DNA of 64,000 nt from Radiobacillus kanasensis. GTDB lineage: Bacteria > Bacillota > Bacilli > Bacillales > Amphibacillaceae. Shown here piece by piece: positions 1 to 8,322 of this stretch. Position numbers and translations under genes: made by a program. The stretch is taken from the NCBI RefSeq assembly GCF_021049245.1, contig NZ_CP088020.1, forward strand, positions 3,106,001 through 3,170,000, given 5' to 3'. Below the pieces are notes generated by a model, which made no database searches, had not been told where the DNA came from, and saw only the letters and a list, made by a program, of their open reading frames with translations. The number at the start of each line of letters is the position of its first letter. The stretch's first letter is position 1.

Positions 1-96
1 GTATCCTCCTGTTGTCAAAAGAAGTACGACTACCATTCCAATTGTAATTTTCAACCAGCGCTTTGACTTTTTCTTCGTTTCACTAGATTCTGTCAA
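1..96 (-). CDS. N-terminal fragment of a membrane-anchored protein, possibly LytR-CpsA-Psr type
   Basis: Only the first 32 codons are in the window; the gene runs off the left edge. It starts with TTG at 94-96, preceded on the minus strand by the ribosome site AGAGGTG. The product has a short charged head rich in Lys and Ser, then one hydrophobic segment from about residue 15 (ITIGMVVVLLL) ending in Gly-Gly-Tyr. This single N-terminal anchor is typical of LCP cell-wall transferases, which would suit the neighbouring wall-recycling genes. Other single-anchor proteins look the same at this point, so the family is a guess. A -10-like TATAAT lies upstream (complement of 138-143). Confidence 0.45.
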   Translation of the reverse strand, partial: MTESSETKKKSKRWLKITIGMVVVLLLTTGGY

Positions 97-174
97 TATC
101 CTACACCTCTTTTTTCACAAAATACTAACATTCGACTATTATACTATAAAACTGTCATGTTATGTTTAGTAAAA

Positions 175-864
175 TTATGAAGATTTCACGAGGCTCTTTA
201 ATTTTTTTATTCTTTCTGTATCGATTGGTTTCTCATAGGATGAGTCGTGGCGTACCGCTTTTCCAAAATGGATTTCTTTGGCTGGAAAGGCTGCTAAAAA
301 TTCCGAAATATTGTCTAAGGACAACCCAGCGCCAGCCATTAAAGTTGGTCCTTTATGTCCTACTTGTTTTTGCATAGTACGAAACTCGTTTACCGCTTTT
401 ATTGCTGTGTCTTTCCCTCCAGAGGTTAGGACTCGACGAATTTGTGGATACTGTTGAAGCACCTCCATTGCTTCAAATAGGTCTCTCGATTCATCCAAAG
501 CTCGGTGAAACGTGACATCTAATCCAACGGACGCATGTAATAATTCCTGAAGGGCACCTTCATCAATCTTACCTGATTCGTTTAAAACCCCAATCACTAC
601 GCCTGTTGCCCCTAGTTTTTTGCACTGCTCGATATCTTTGATCATGACTTGCAAATCCTTAGAGGAATACACGAACCCTCTACTATGTGGTCGAATCATG
701 ACTTGGACCGGTATGGTTAAAGCTTGGCACACTTGTTGAATGATCCCATAACTTGGCGTAAGCCCTCCTTCTAACATTCCAGCGACTAATTCAATCCGAT
801 CTGCTCCTGCTTTCTCCGCAATGAACGCATCCTCTAAGGAGTCTGCGATGACCTCTATTTTCAT
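175..864 (-). CDS. cutC: CutC family protein (copper homeostasis-type TIM barrel)
   Basis: A 229-residue protein that begins MKIEVIADSLEDA and carries the family's early block AGADRIELVAGMLEGGLTPS, followed by the IRPHSRGFVYS block; the length is normal for CutC. The family is a cytoplasmic TIM barrel historically tied to copper tolerance in E. coli, but its enzymatic role is unsettled and I do not assign a reaction. The ATG at 864 follows an AAAGGATGG ribosome site. It is transcribed away from nagZ, and the two share a 260-bp divergent region containing the probable NagR sites. No copper-handling genes are nearby, so a role in sugar or wall metabolism is as likely as copper handling. Confidence 0.88.
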   Translation of the reverse strand: MKIEVIADSLEDAFIAEKAGADRIELVAGMLEGGLTPSYGIIQQVCQALTIPVQVMIRPHSRGFVYSSKDLQVMIKDIEQCKKLGATGVVIGVLNESGKIDEGALQELLHASVGLDVTFHRALDESRDLFEAMEVLQQYPQIRRVLTSGGKDTAIKAVNEFRTMQKQVGHKGPTLMAGAGLSLDNISEFLAAFPAKEIHFGKAVRHDSSYEKPIDTERIKKLKSLVKSS

Positions 865-971
865 ACGTAATCCATCCTTTTTTCATAGTCAAATAGTCTT
901 TCTAGCTCAATGTTTTCTAGGTATTATTTCCTTCCTGTACCGTAAAAATTTTGTCGTACAATCAGTTCTAA

Positions 972-987
972 AGTGGTATAGACAACT
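972..987. promoter_or_regulatory. dre-like operator (NagR/DasR type), site 1
   Basis: The 16-mer AGTGGTATAGACAACT closely resembles the GntR-family NagR/DasR element (consensus near ACTGGTCTAGACCACT). It lies about 140 bp upstream of the nagZ start in the divergent cutC-nagZ region. NagR releases this element on sensing amino-sugar phosphates, which suits control of a GlcNAc-releasing enzyme. The regulator gene itself is not in the window. Confidence 0.6.
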
Positions 988-1075
988 ATATAATAACTCA
1001 ATTACTATTTAATTGGAAGGCTTTTTGTCTTCTGGACATGATAAAGGAAGGGAGGGTAAAGATTCCATCCAAGAA

Positions 1076-1091
1076 AATGTATAGACAATTA
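1076..1091. promoter_or_regulatory. dre-like operator (NagR/DasR type), site 2
   Basis: AATGTATAGACAATTA repeats the GTATAGACAA core of the site 104 bp upstream, in the same orientation, and lies about 35 bp before the nagZ start codon. It is a weaker match than site 1. Two spaced copies ahead of a GlcNAc-releasing enzyme support NagR control rather than chance. Confidence 0.5.
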
Positions 1092-1124
1092 TGAAAGCGA
1101 TACCAATCAGAAAGGTGGAAATGT

Positions 1125-3242
1125 ATGAAGAAAAAGACAACGAAAATTACAACCTTATCCGTTTTTTCTATACTGTTGCTTTTTACACAATTGTTCTCAC
1201 CCATCCAACCTGTTCAAGCTGAAGAAACAAACGATGTAGTGGATATTATCCTTCTGCAAAATGTTCCTGAAGTGGACAGCGAGATTACCGATAATACGAT
1301 TGCATTAGATGCATTAAAAATATTTGAAGATGGACATTTTGAGTTAGTGACGAAGGATTTGTCCTGGAAGTCTACAAACAAAAATGTCGCATCTGTGGAT
1401 CAAGATGGAGAAGTAACGATTTCTGGTAAACCAGGCAGAACGTTTATTAAGGTATCTTACGGTTCCTTCTCTGATCGCATCGCCGTTGATTTTAAGCCTG
1501 ATCGTTCCAAAAAGAAAAGAGGGAAACCCGATTTTACGGCTAAGTTAGTCAAATCTAAAGGAAGCCAATACGACATCGTGTCCCATGCAGTCGATGGCAT
1601 GACGTTAAAAGAAAAAATCGGGCAAATGCTTATGCCTAGCTTCCGCAATTGGGAAGGGGAAAACGTAACGGAAATGCTGCCAGAGATTGAAGCACTCGTC
1701 AAAGAATACCATCTCGGTGGTGTTATTTTATTTAGAGAAAATGTTGTCACAACAGAACAAACCGCTGAGCTCGTTTCTGCTTATGAAGAAACGGCTGAAA
1801 AGTATGGTTTACTTCTTACAATCGACCAAGAAGGCGGGATCGTTACTCGCCTCCAATCAGGCACAGATATGCCAGGTAACATGGCATTAGGTGCAACAAG
1901 ATCAGAAGACTTATCTAATCAAGTAGGACAAGCTATCGGGGAGGAGCTTCAATCCCTCGGTATTAATATGAACCTTGCTCCTGTCTTAGATGTGAACAAT
2001 AACCCAGACAATCCGGTCATCGGGGTTCGGTCATTTGGAGAATCTCCTGAGCTTGTAGCGGACTTAGGTATTGCTTATACAGAAGGCTTACAAAGCGCTG
2101 GAGTCGCTGCAACTGCCAAGCATTTCCCTGGTCATGGAGATACAGCTGTCGACTCCCACTTAGGTCTACCAGAAGTTCCACATGATCTAGAGCGTTTAAA
2201 GGAAGTGGAGTTATATCCATTCCAGCAAGCGATGAAAGCGGGCATAGATGCTGTAATGACAGCACACGTTACGTTCCCTAAAATCGACAACACGAAAGTG
2301 ATCTCCAAAAAAGATGGAACAGAAATCGCCTTACCTGCTACCCTATCCAAAAAAGTATTAACAGATCTAATGCGTAAGGACATGGGCTTTGAAGGAGTCA
2401 TCATTACGGACGCCTTGAATATGGATGCCATTGAAGACCACTTCGGGCCGGTCGATGCTGCGGTAAGAGCCGTTCAAGCAGGGGCTGATATCCTTCTTAT
2501 GCCGGTCGGATTAGAAGAGGTTGCTGGTGGCCTTGTGGATGCCGTGAACAACGGAGATATTTCGATGGAAAATATTGATGATTCCGTGGAAAGAATTTTA
2601 ACGTTGAAAATCGAGCGAGGTATCATCAAATCTGATGTGACCACATCTTTAGCAGACAAGATTGCCAACGCAAAAGAAGTAGTTGGATCAGAAGCGCATA
2701 AACAAGTGGAACAAGCTGCATCCGAAAAGTCGATAACATTAGTAAAAAATGAGGACAATGCCTTACCTCTATCCGCTTCTTCAGAGGATAATGTGGTCGT
2801 TGTTGGAAATTCTCAGATTGATAAGCTTTATACAGAGATGAAAGCACTACATGAGAACACGACACTGATACGTTCGTCTGAGCCGTTAAGTGCAGATCAG
2901 CTTGAACGTATAGAAAATGCGTCTGCAGTCGTGGTTGGTACTTACACGTATAACGTCTCTGGCCGCTCTCCAAGTAGTCAACAAATGCAACTTGTGAACC
3001 AATTAATAGAAGTTTCTGAGGATGCACCTGTAATTGGGGTTGGTATAAGAAATCCATACGACATCATGGCTTACCCGACTATCGATGCTTATTTAGCCCA
3101 GTATGGCTTTAATCAATCTAGCTTTGAAGCTACTGCAAAAGTGATTACAGGTCAATTAAATCCTACTGGTCAATTGCCTGTAACGATTCCTAGCTATGAT
3201 AGTGGCGTTCTTTATGAGTTTGGGCATGGTCTAAATTACTAA
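1125..3242 (+). CDS. nagZ: Secreted beta-N-acetylglucosaminidase NagZ (GH3) with an N-terminal Ig-like domain
   Basis: A 705-residue exported enzyme predicted to remove terminal GlcNAc from cell-wall fragments. Residues 1-32 form a signal peptide ending near VQAEE. Residues about 36-125 look like a bacterial Ig-like (Big_2) module (WKSTNKNVASVDQDGEV). The GH3 barrel follows. Its motif KHFPGHGDT starts at residue 332, giving the Asp343/His345 dyad (VDSH) that serves as general acid-base in Gram-positive NagZ. The nucleophile is Asp429 in IITDALNMD. Spacing of the two motifs matches B. subtilis NagZ. A second GH3 domain occupies the C-terminal third. The ATG follows AAAGGTGG. It is followed by namZ on the same strand, with a hairpin between them. 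Confidence 0.93.
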   Translation: MKKKTTKITTLSVFSILLLFTQLFSPIQPVQAEETNDVVDIILLQNVPEVDSEITDNTIALDALKIFEDGHFELVTKDLSWKSTNKNVASVDQDGEVTISGKPGRTFIKVSYGSFSDRIAVDFKPDRSKKKRGKPDFTAKLVKSKGSQYDIVSHAVDGMTLKEKIGQMLMPSFRNWEGENVTEMLPEIEALVKEYHLGGVILFRENVVTTEQTAELVSAYEETAEKYGLLLTIDQEGGIVTRLQSGTDMPGNMALGATRSEDLSNQVGQAIGEELQSLGINMNLAPVLDVNNNPDNPVIGVRSFGESPELVADLGIAYTEGLQSAGVAATAKHFPGHGDTAVDSHLGLPEVPHDLERLKEVELYPFQQAMKAGIDAVMTAHVTFPKIDNTKVISKKDGTEIALPATLSKKVLTDLMRKDMGFEGVIITDALNMDAIEDHFGPVDAAVRAVQAGADILLMPVGLEEVAGGLVDAVNNGDISMENIDDSVERILTLKIERGIIKSDVTTSLADKIANAKEVVGSEAHKQVEQAASEKSITLVKNEDNALPLSASSEDNVVVVGNSQIDKLYTEMKALHENTTLIRSSEPLSADQLERIENASAVVVGTYTYNVSGRSPSSQQMQLVNQLIEVSEDAPVIGVGIRNPYDIMAYPTIDAYLAQYGFNQSSFEATAKVITGQLNPTGQLPVTIPSYDSGVLYEFGHGLNY

Positions 3243-3243
3243 G

Positions 3244-3269
3244 AGGAAGCACCCTTCCTGGGTGCTTCC
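3244..3269 (+). other. Hairpin between nagZ and namZ
   Basis: GGAAGCACCC and GGGTGCTTCC form a perfect 10-bp stem around a 5-base loop immediately after the nagZ stop. There is no clear T-run, so it is more likely a partial terminator or mRNA-stabilising hairpin than a full stop. The namZ ribosome site follows directly. Confidence 0.7.
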
Positions 3270-3290
3270 AAATTCGAAAGGGGTAATGAG

Positions 3291-4562
3291 ATGAAGAAGT
3301 GGATTGTTGGTTTTTTAGCCGTTTGCTTAGCGCTTTCCTCGCTTTCGGTTGTTCTGGCAGAAGGAAATCAATACGGAAAAGAGAAAGGCAAACATAACCC
3401 TCATAAGTTTAAGCTTGGGGTCGAGGTTCTACTGGATGAACAAAAGGATTTAATTGAAGGCAAACGAGTTGGTCTCATTACAAACCCTACTGGTGTGGAT
3501 CGGGACCTAAACAGTATCGTTGATCTTTTGCATAATGATCCAGATGTAGAATTAACAGCCCTGTATGGTCCAGAGCACGGGGTAAGAGGAAGCGCTCAGG
3601 CAGGGGAATACGTAGAGTATTACATCGATGAACAAACAGGGGTACCTGTTTATAGCCTTTATGGACAAACAAGAAAGCCTACGCCAGAAATGCTCGAAAA
3701 CATTGATGTGCTCCTATTTGATATTCAAGACGTTGGGACAAGATTCTATACGTATATTTATACGATGGCCTATGCAATGGAAGCAGCGAAAGAAAATAAC
3801 ATTCCTTTCGTTGTCTTAGATCGTCCGAACCCGATTAATGGGGAAGATGTAGATGGGCCTGTGTTAGATCCTGAATACTCCTCTTTCGTCGGTAAATATC
3901 CTATCCCACTCCGTCACGGTATGACGGTTGGAGAACTAGCAAAATTATTTAACAACGAATATGGAATTGGGGCAGATTTAACCGTTGTAGAAATGAACGG
4001 CTGGGACCGAGATGACTACTATGATGAAACTCCATTAGAATTTGTACTACCATCTCCAAACATGCCAACATTAGATACAGCGTTAGTGTACCCTGGTGCT
4101 GCTCTTATTGAAGGAACAAATGTATCAGAAGGACGTGGAACAACAAAACCATTCCAGTTGATCGGGGCACCATTTATAAATAGTACAGAGCTCGCGAAAG
4201 CATTGAATGATAAAAATCTACCTGGTGTCGACTTTAGAGCAGCATCCTTCACTCCATCTTTCTCGAAGCATAGCGGAGATCTATCCAACGGAGTTGAAAT
4301 TTACGTAAAAGATCGCGATGACTTCTCTCCTGTTCTTACAGGACTACATCTAGTAAAGACGATCCACGACATGTATCCAGATGATTTCGAATTCCGCGCT
4401 GAAAATAGTGCTGGTGTTTCCTTCTTCGATTTATTAGTAGGAAATGGCTGGATTCGAGATGCTATTGAGGAAGGCAAATCAGTAGAAGAAATTCAGAAGC
4501 AATGGGAAGCTGACTTAAAGGACTTTAAGGATCTTAGAAAAGAATATCTCTTATACAGATAA
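3291..4562 (+). CDS. namZ: Secreted exo-beta-N-acetylmuramidase NamZ (DUF1343, GH171)
   Basis: A 423-residue exported protein of the DUF1343 family, whose B. subtilis member (YbbC) was shown to be the exo-N-acetylmuramidase NamZ. It releases MurNAc from the non-reducing end of wall chains and works together with NagZ. A signal peptide covers residues 1-24 (cleavage near VLAEG). The family blocks are present: GLITNPTGVD, YGPEHGVRG, LFDIQDVGTRFYTYI, DRPNPI and EGTNVSEGRGT; the Glu residues in PEHG and NVSEGRG are the conserved acidic positions. The ATG follows AAAGGGGTAATG. It is the last gene before a terminator shared with the convergent murQ operon. Confidence 0.93.
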   Translation: MKKWIVGFLAVCLALSSLSVVLAEGNQYGKEKGKHNPHKFKLGVEVLLDEQKDLIEGKRVGLITNPTGVDRDLNSIVDLLHNDPDVELTALYGPEHGVRGSAQAGEYVEYYIDEQTGVPVYSLYGQTRKPTPEMLENIDVLLFDIQDVGTRFYTYIYTMAYAMEAAKENNIPFVVLDRPNPINGEDVDGPVLDPEYSSFVGKYPIPLRHGMTVGELAKLFNNEYGIGADLTVVEMNGWDRDDYYDETPLEFVLPSPNMPTLDTALVYPGAALIEGTNVSEGRGTTKPFQLIGAPFINSTELAKALNDKNLPGVDFRAASFTPSFSKHSGDLSNGVEIYVKDRDDFSPVLTGLHLVKTIHDMYPDDFEFRAENSAGVSFFDLLVGNGWIRDAIEEGKSVEEIQKQWEADLKDFKDLRKEYLLYR

Positions 4563-4563
4563 G

Positions 4564-4597
4564 AGAAAGGACGCATCACGAACGATGCGTCCTTTCT
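4564..4597. terminator. Bidirectional terminator between namZ and murQ
   Basis: GAAAGGACGCAT pairs with ATGCGTCCTTTC around an 8-base loop. The stem begins just after the namZ stop and includes the last murQ codons (murQ stop at 4576), so the two convergent transcription units share one hairpin that is partly coding. Confidence 0.85.
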
Positions 4598-5514
4598 GTT
4601 GCATTATTTTCTTCTGTCAAAGCGGCCATTGCATGAGGGAAATGATCTCCATATGCCTTTAATGTCTCTTTTGCTTTTTCTATTTCAATCCCAAACATGA
4701 TCATGAGGATCGCAATTCTTGTATCTCCTTCCGCTCGATGGGAGAATTCTTTTGCCACTTCCTCTCCTACGCCGGTGATTTCCGTAATAATCGAGATCGA
4801 TCGCCTTCTAAGCTTCGCGTTCGTTGCTTGAAGATTCACCATATAGTTCTGATAGACCTTCCCCAACTTAATCATTGATGTAGTAGAGATCATATTCAAT
4901 ACCATTTTCTGTGCCGTTCCAGCTTTCAGTCTCGTTGACCCCGTGACAATCTCCGGACCGACTGGCACTTCGATTGGATACTTGGCAACGGTGGAAAGGA
5001 CAGAATTCAAGTTACAGCTAAGTCCTACTGTAGGGATATTCTGTTCATTTGCGTACTCCAATGCACCTATTACATAAGGCGTTCGGCCACTCGAAGCAAT
5101 TCCGACGACTAAATCTCGGTTGGTCAGGACTTCTTTTGCCTTGTTCCTCCCAGCTTCTATATCGTCTTCCGCATTTTCAACGGCATAACGTAGCGCGTGA
5201 TCGCCTCCTGCGATAATTCCATTGATTAATGTACTAGGCACTCCAAATGTTGGTGGACATTCCGAAGCATCTAACACCCCTAATCTTCCACTTGTTCCAG
5301 CACCAAAGTAATAGACTCTGCCTCCATTTTTCAAACAAGCCACTACTTGGTCAATAGCTACTTCAATTTGAGGTATTGCCTTTTGCACACGATCTATTAC
5401 TGTACGATCTTCACTATTCATCAACTCAATAATTTGTTTTGTCGAAAACGCATGAAGATTTTCCGATTGTTCATTTTTCATCTCTGTCACATTTGATAAA
5501 TTTGTATCCGTCAT
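4576..5514 (-). CDS. murQ: N-acetylmuramic acid 6-phosphate etherase MurQ
   Basis: A 312-residue SIS-domain lyase that cleaves the lactyl ether of MurNAc-6-P to give GlcNAc-6-P and D-lactate in the cytoplasm. The signature GAGTSGRLGVLDASECPPTF is intact near residue 70, followed by the ETH-type block GIIAGGD and a C-terminal helical domain (DHFPHAMAALTEE). I start it at 5514 because a GGAGG site inside the end of murK lies 8 bases before that ATG; a longer start at 5529 would leave the ribosome site inside the gene. It is the last gene of the murR operon and directly follows the kinase that would make its substrate. Confidence 0.94.
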   Translation of the reverse strand: MTDTNLSNVTEMKNEQSENLHAFSTKQIIELMNSEDRTVIDRVQKAIPQIEVAIDQVVACLKNGGRVYYFGAGTSGRLGVLDASECPPTFGVPSTLINGIIAGGDHALRYAVENAEDDIEAGRNKAKEVLTNRDLVVGIASSGRTPYVIGALEYANEQNIPTVGLSCNLNSVLSTVAKYPIEVPVGPEIVTGSTRLKAGTAQKMVLNMISTTSMIKLGKVYQNYMVNLQATNAKLRRRSISIITEITGVGEEVAKEFSHRAEGDTRIAILMIMFGIEIEKAKETLKAYGDHFPHAMAALTEENNATERTHRS

Positions 5515-5518
5515 ACCG

Positions 5519-6526
5519 TCAGCCTCCATTGGTAGCTTCTTTGCCGATATAATTTTGCCATGAATGGCTTACATGTTCTCTTTGATTGAGGTGTCCGTTC
5601 TTCTCTAAAATGTATAGATAAGCACCAATAACTGGCGGAAAAGCTGGGAAAATAAGCTCCTTGTGAAGGTTATTCTTTTCAACTGTCCTTACAAACTGTT
5701 GTTTAAAATATAAAGATTGGAACAACCCACCTGTTAACACTAGTGGATCGTTCAATGAATCTGGTTTGCGGCGTACAACACCATTCAGCAACTCTAGCAA
5801 ATTTCCTATCGCGTGATGGACTAAACCTTCTGCTTTTTGATCCCCATTGGCAGCCAGCTCCAGAACGGGTCTGGCCAAGGATGCAATCGACTGTCTAGGG
5901 TTAGAGCTTTCATAGATAGCCGTTACGAGTTCACTAGGATCTTGAAGGTCCAAGTATTGCAGAATAACCTCTGTTAAAGCACTGTTGCTCCCCCGCCCAT
6001 CATATGCCTTCATGACGGTGCGAAGTGCTTCCTTCCCTATCTCAAATCCACTTCCTTCATCCCCGAACAGATATCCCCACCCACCTACACGAATGGGAGA
6101 TTCTGCATCTCCAGACATCGAATAGGCGATGGAGCCTGTTCCAGCAATGAGAACAGTTCCAGAAGCGGATGATGTTCCACTTTTCAAAGCACTTACGGCA
6201 TCATTTTTTACAATGATGGAGGAGGACAATTCTTCATGGAAAGATCGAATCCATTGTTTCCACCTTAAGAAATCCTCTTGGCGATCCCCTCCAGCTGTAC
6301 TTACAAAGATTTCTTTTATATGCTCCATTTTCACCTGAGTTTGTTCAAACAAGTTTCTTAATAAAAGGTGAATTTGTGACTCAATGTAAGCGGGCCGGTT
6401 CGATTTAATATTCGTGGATCCAACCTCTACCATTGCCAAAATGTCCCCATATTGGTTTCCAACCACGCATTGCGTTTTTGTTCCACCACCATCAATCCCA
6501 ATGAATAATTGCTTACTTAACGGCAC
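5519..6526 (-). CDS. murK: BadF/BadG-type amino-sugar kinase, probable MurNAc/GlcNAc kinase MurK
   Basis: A 335-residue ASKHA-fold kinase. The phosphate-1 motif FIGIDGGGTKTQ is at the N-terminus, GTGSIAYSM and the GGWGYLFGDEGSGFEIG block are in the middle, and LTGGLF is near the end. The BadF-type MurK of Clostridium acetobutylicum phosphorylates both MurNAc and GlcNAc and sits next to MurQ. The same pairing, plus an ABC importer that delivers unphosphorylated sugar, argues for that role here. The start is GTG at 6526, overlapping the permease gene by 14 bp. No PTS MurP is present, so this kinase is the only visible source of MurNAc-6-P for MurQ. Confidence 0.85.
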   Translation of the reverse strand: MPLSKQLFIGIDGGGTKTQCVVGNQYGDILAMVEVGSTNIKSNRPAYIESQIHLLLRNLFEQTQVKMEHIKEIFVSTAGGDRQEDFLRWKQWIRSFHEELSSSIIVKNDAVSALKSGTSSASGTVLIAGTGSIAYSMSGDAESPIRVGGWGYLFGDEGSGFEIGKEALRTVMKAYDGRGSNSALTEVILQYLDLQDPSELVTAIYESSNPRQSIASLARPVLELAANGDQKAEGLVHHAIGNLLELLNGVVRRKPDSLNDPLVLTGGLFQSLYFKQQFVRTVEKNNLHKELIFPAFPPVIGAYLYILEKNGHLNQREHVSHSWQNYIGKEATNGG

Positions 6527-7337
6527 CTGCTGTCAATCCCTCCATGAATTGTTTCGAAGCAATAAAGAATAGGACGATCATTGGCAAAGACGACAAGGTT
6601 AGCCCTGCAAATAACGCGCCCCAGTCTGCTGAATGTTCTCCGAATAAGGAAAGCATACCGACTGGAATCGTCTTCTTCAACTCATCGGTAATAAAGATAA
6701 GCGGGAAGAAAAAGTCATTCCAGGATTGAATAAAGTTAATGATCGCTACCGTTCCAATTGCTGGTCTCATTAATGGAAGTACGACATTCCAAAGAATGCG
6801 TAAGTCGCTTGCCCCATCCATACGAGCCGCCTCTTCTAACTCACGTTGCATCGTCCGGAAGAATCCGGTCAGAATGAGAATCGATAACGGAATACCTTGT
6901 GCCGTGTACATAAAGATTAATGACCATAAAGAATTTAGTAAGTCTAAGTTCTTCATGATGACAAATAGTGGAACAATCCCCAATTTAATTGGAATCATCA
7001 TCCCCATCAGGAAAAAGAAAAAAAGATAATTATTCCACCAAAACGTGTACCTAGCAATATAGAAAGCTGCCAAAGAAGTAGTGACTAAAATTAGTAACAC
7101 GGATGTGACACTTACGATGGCACTATTATAAAAATAGGTCATGAATGGAATTTGATCTAACAATGTCTGATAGGTTTCCAGACTGAAAGATTTTGGTAGA
7201 GATAGTGGATTCATAAATATTTCTCTACTCGGTTTAAAGGATGACAAAATCATTAAAATGATTGGGTAAAGACTGATGGAGGCAAACACAAAGGCAATGA
7301 CATAATAAAACGGCTTTGTCCAAATCGTATCCTTCAT
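6513..7337 (-). CDS. ABC sugar importer permease (MalG type), muropeptide-sugar operon
   Basis: A 274-residue inner-membrane permease with six predicted helices. The cytoplasmic EAA loop EEAARMDGASDLRILWNVVLP marks it as the second permease of a CUT1 carbohydrate importer. The ATG follows GGAGGG. It lies 12 bp after the MalF-type partner and overlaps the kinase gene. The operon has no ATPase, so a shared ATPase such as MsmX, encoded elsewhere, presumably energises it. From its neighbours the cargo is likely MurNAc, GlcNAc or GlcNAc-MurNAc, but sequence alone cannot show this. Confidence 0.88.
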   Translation of the reverse strand: MKDTIWTKPFYYVIAFVFASISLYPIILMILSSFKPSREIFMNPLSLPKSFSLETYQTLLDQIPFMTYFYNSAIVSVTSVLLILVTTSLAAFYIARYTFWWNNYLFFFFLMGMMIPIKLGIVPLFVIMKNLDLLNSLWSLIFMYTAQGIPLSILILTGFFRTMQRELEEAARMDGASDLRILWNVVLPLMRPAIGTVAIINFIQSWNDFFFPLIFITDELKKTIPVGMLSLFGEHSADWGALFAGLTLSSLPMIVLFFIASKQFMEGLTAGAVK

Positions 7338-7349
7338 TGATATTCCCTC

Positions 7350-8300
7350 CTACATCTCTACTTCTTTTTTCTGCATAAATTTAAGCAACAATGCTGTAAA
7401 CGTCGATATAAAAATGAATAATACTACTGCAAGTGCAGACCCAAGTCCAATCGCTGTGGAGTCCCCTGTAGATCCACCAAACGCTAATCGGTAAAAGTAA
7501 ACCGCTAACGTATCTGTGGAGTGATAAGGTTCTCCTTGCGAGCCTTGCATCGCATAGACTAATTCAAACGCTTCAAAGGATTGAATAAACGTTAAGACTG
7601 TTGTGATCATGATGGACGGAATCATAAGAGGTAGCATAATCGTTTTCATCATTTTGAACTCTTTTGCACCATCTAATGTTGCTGCTTCCAACAGCTCTTT
7701 TGGGATAGCTTGAAAGCCTGCTAGGAAAATTAGAAGCATAAACCCAATCCCAAACCAGCAGTTTACTAGAATAATTGTGATTAAAGCCGTATCCGGATCC
7801 CCAAGCCAAGCTTTTTGTAGATTTTCCAGCCCGAATTTTCCAAGCAACACATTAAGTGCACCAAAGTTCGGGTTTAAGATAAGCTTCCACAAGAACCCGA
7901 CTACAATGACAGATAACAGTCTTGGTAGAAACAAAGCAATTTTGAAAAATTCTCCAAACTTTAACTTCTTATAAATTAAGTAAGCTAAGAAAAAAGCAAT
8001 CGCATTTTGGAAAACAAGCTGGACCACAAAATAAATAATGTTATGTCCAAAGGAGTTCCAAAAGAAGCCACTAAAAGGCTCTAAAGTAAATAAATTGACG
8101 AAGTTCTTAAAGCCTACAAAGTCTCCTCTTATCATCCCATTCCAATCAAAAAAACTATAAGAAAGGGCAGCTAAAAGAGGATAGACGATGAATAGGCCAT
8201 ACACTATTATGGCAGGAACCGGGAAAAGATGGATGGCCCATCTTTTCCAGTTCCTTTTCTGTTTTTTGCGGTTCAGTTTTTTGTTTATTTCTAACTCCAT
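7350..8300 (-). CDS. ABC sugar importer permease (MalF type), muropeptide-sugar operon
   Basis: A 316-residue permease with a basic cytoplasmic N-terminus (INKKLNRKKQKRNWKRW), then six predicted membrane segments. It has a CUT1 EAA loop (LLEAATLDGAKEFKMMKTIMLP) and the typical extracytoplasmic AWLGDPDTALI block. The ATG follows AAGGTGGG. It is the heterodimer partner of the next gene and lies 22 bp after the binding-protein gene. The substrate assignment rests only on the murein-recycling context. Confidence 0.88.
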   Translation of the reverse strand: MELEINKKLNRKKQKRNWKRWAIHLFPVPAIIVYGLFIVYPLLAALSYSFFDWNGMIRGDFVGFKNFVNLFTLEPFSGFFWNSFGHNIIYFVVQLVFQNAIAFFLAYLIYKKLKFGEFFKIALFLPRLLSVIVVGFLWKLILNPNFGALNVLLGKFGLENLQKAWLGDPDTALITIILVNCWFGIGFMLLIFLAGFQAIPKELLEAATLDGAKEFKMMKTIMLPLMIPSIMITTVLTFIQSFEAFELVYAMQGSQGEPYHSTDTLAVYFYRLAFGGSTGDSTAIGLGSALAVVLFIFISTFTALLLKFMQKKEVEM

Positions 8301-8322
8301 TGTGTACCGCCCACCTTACTTA

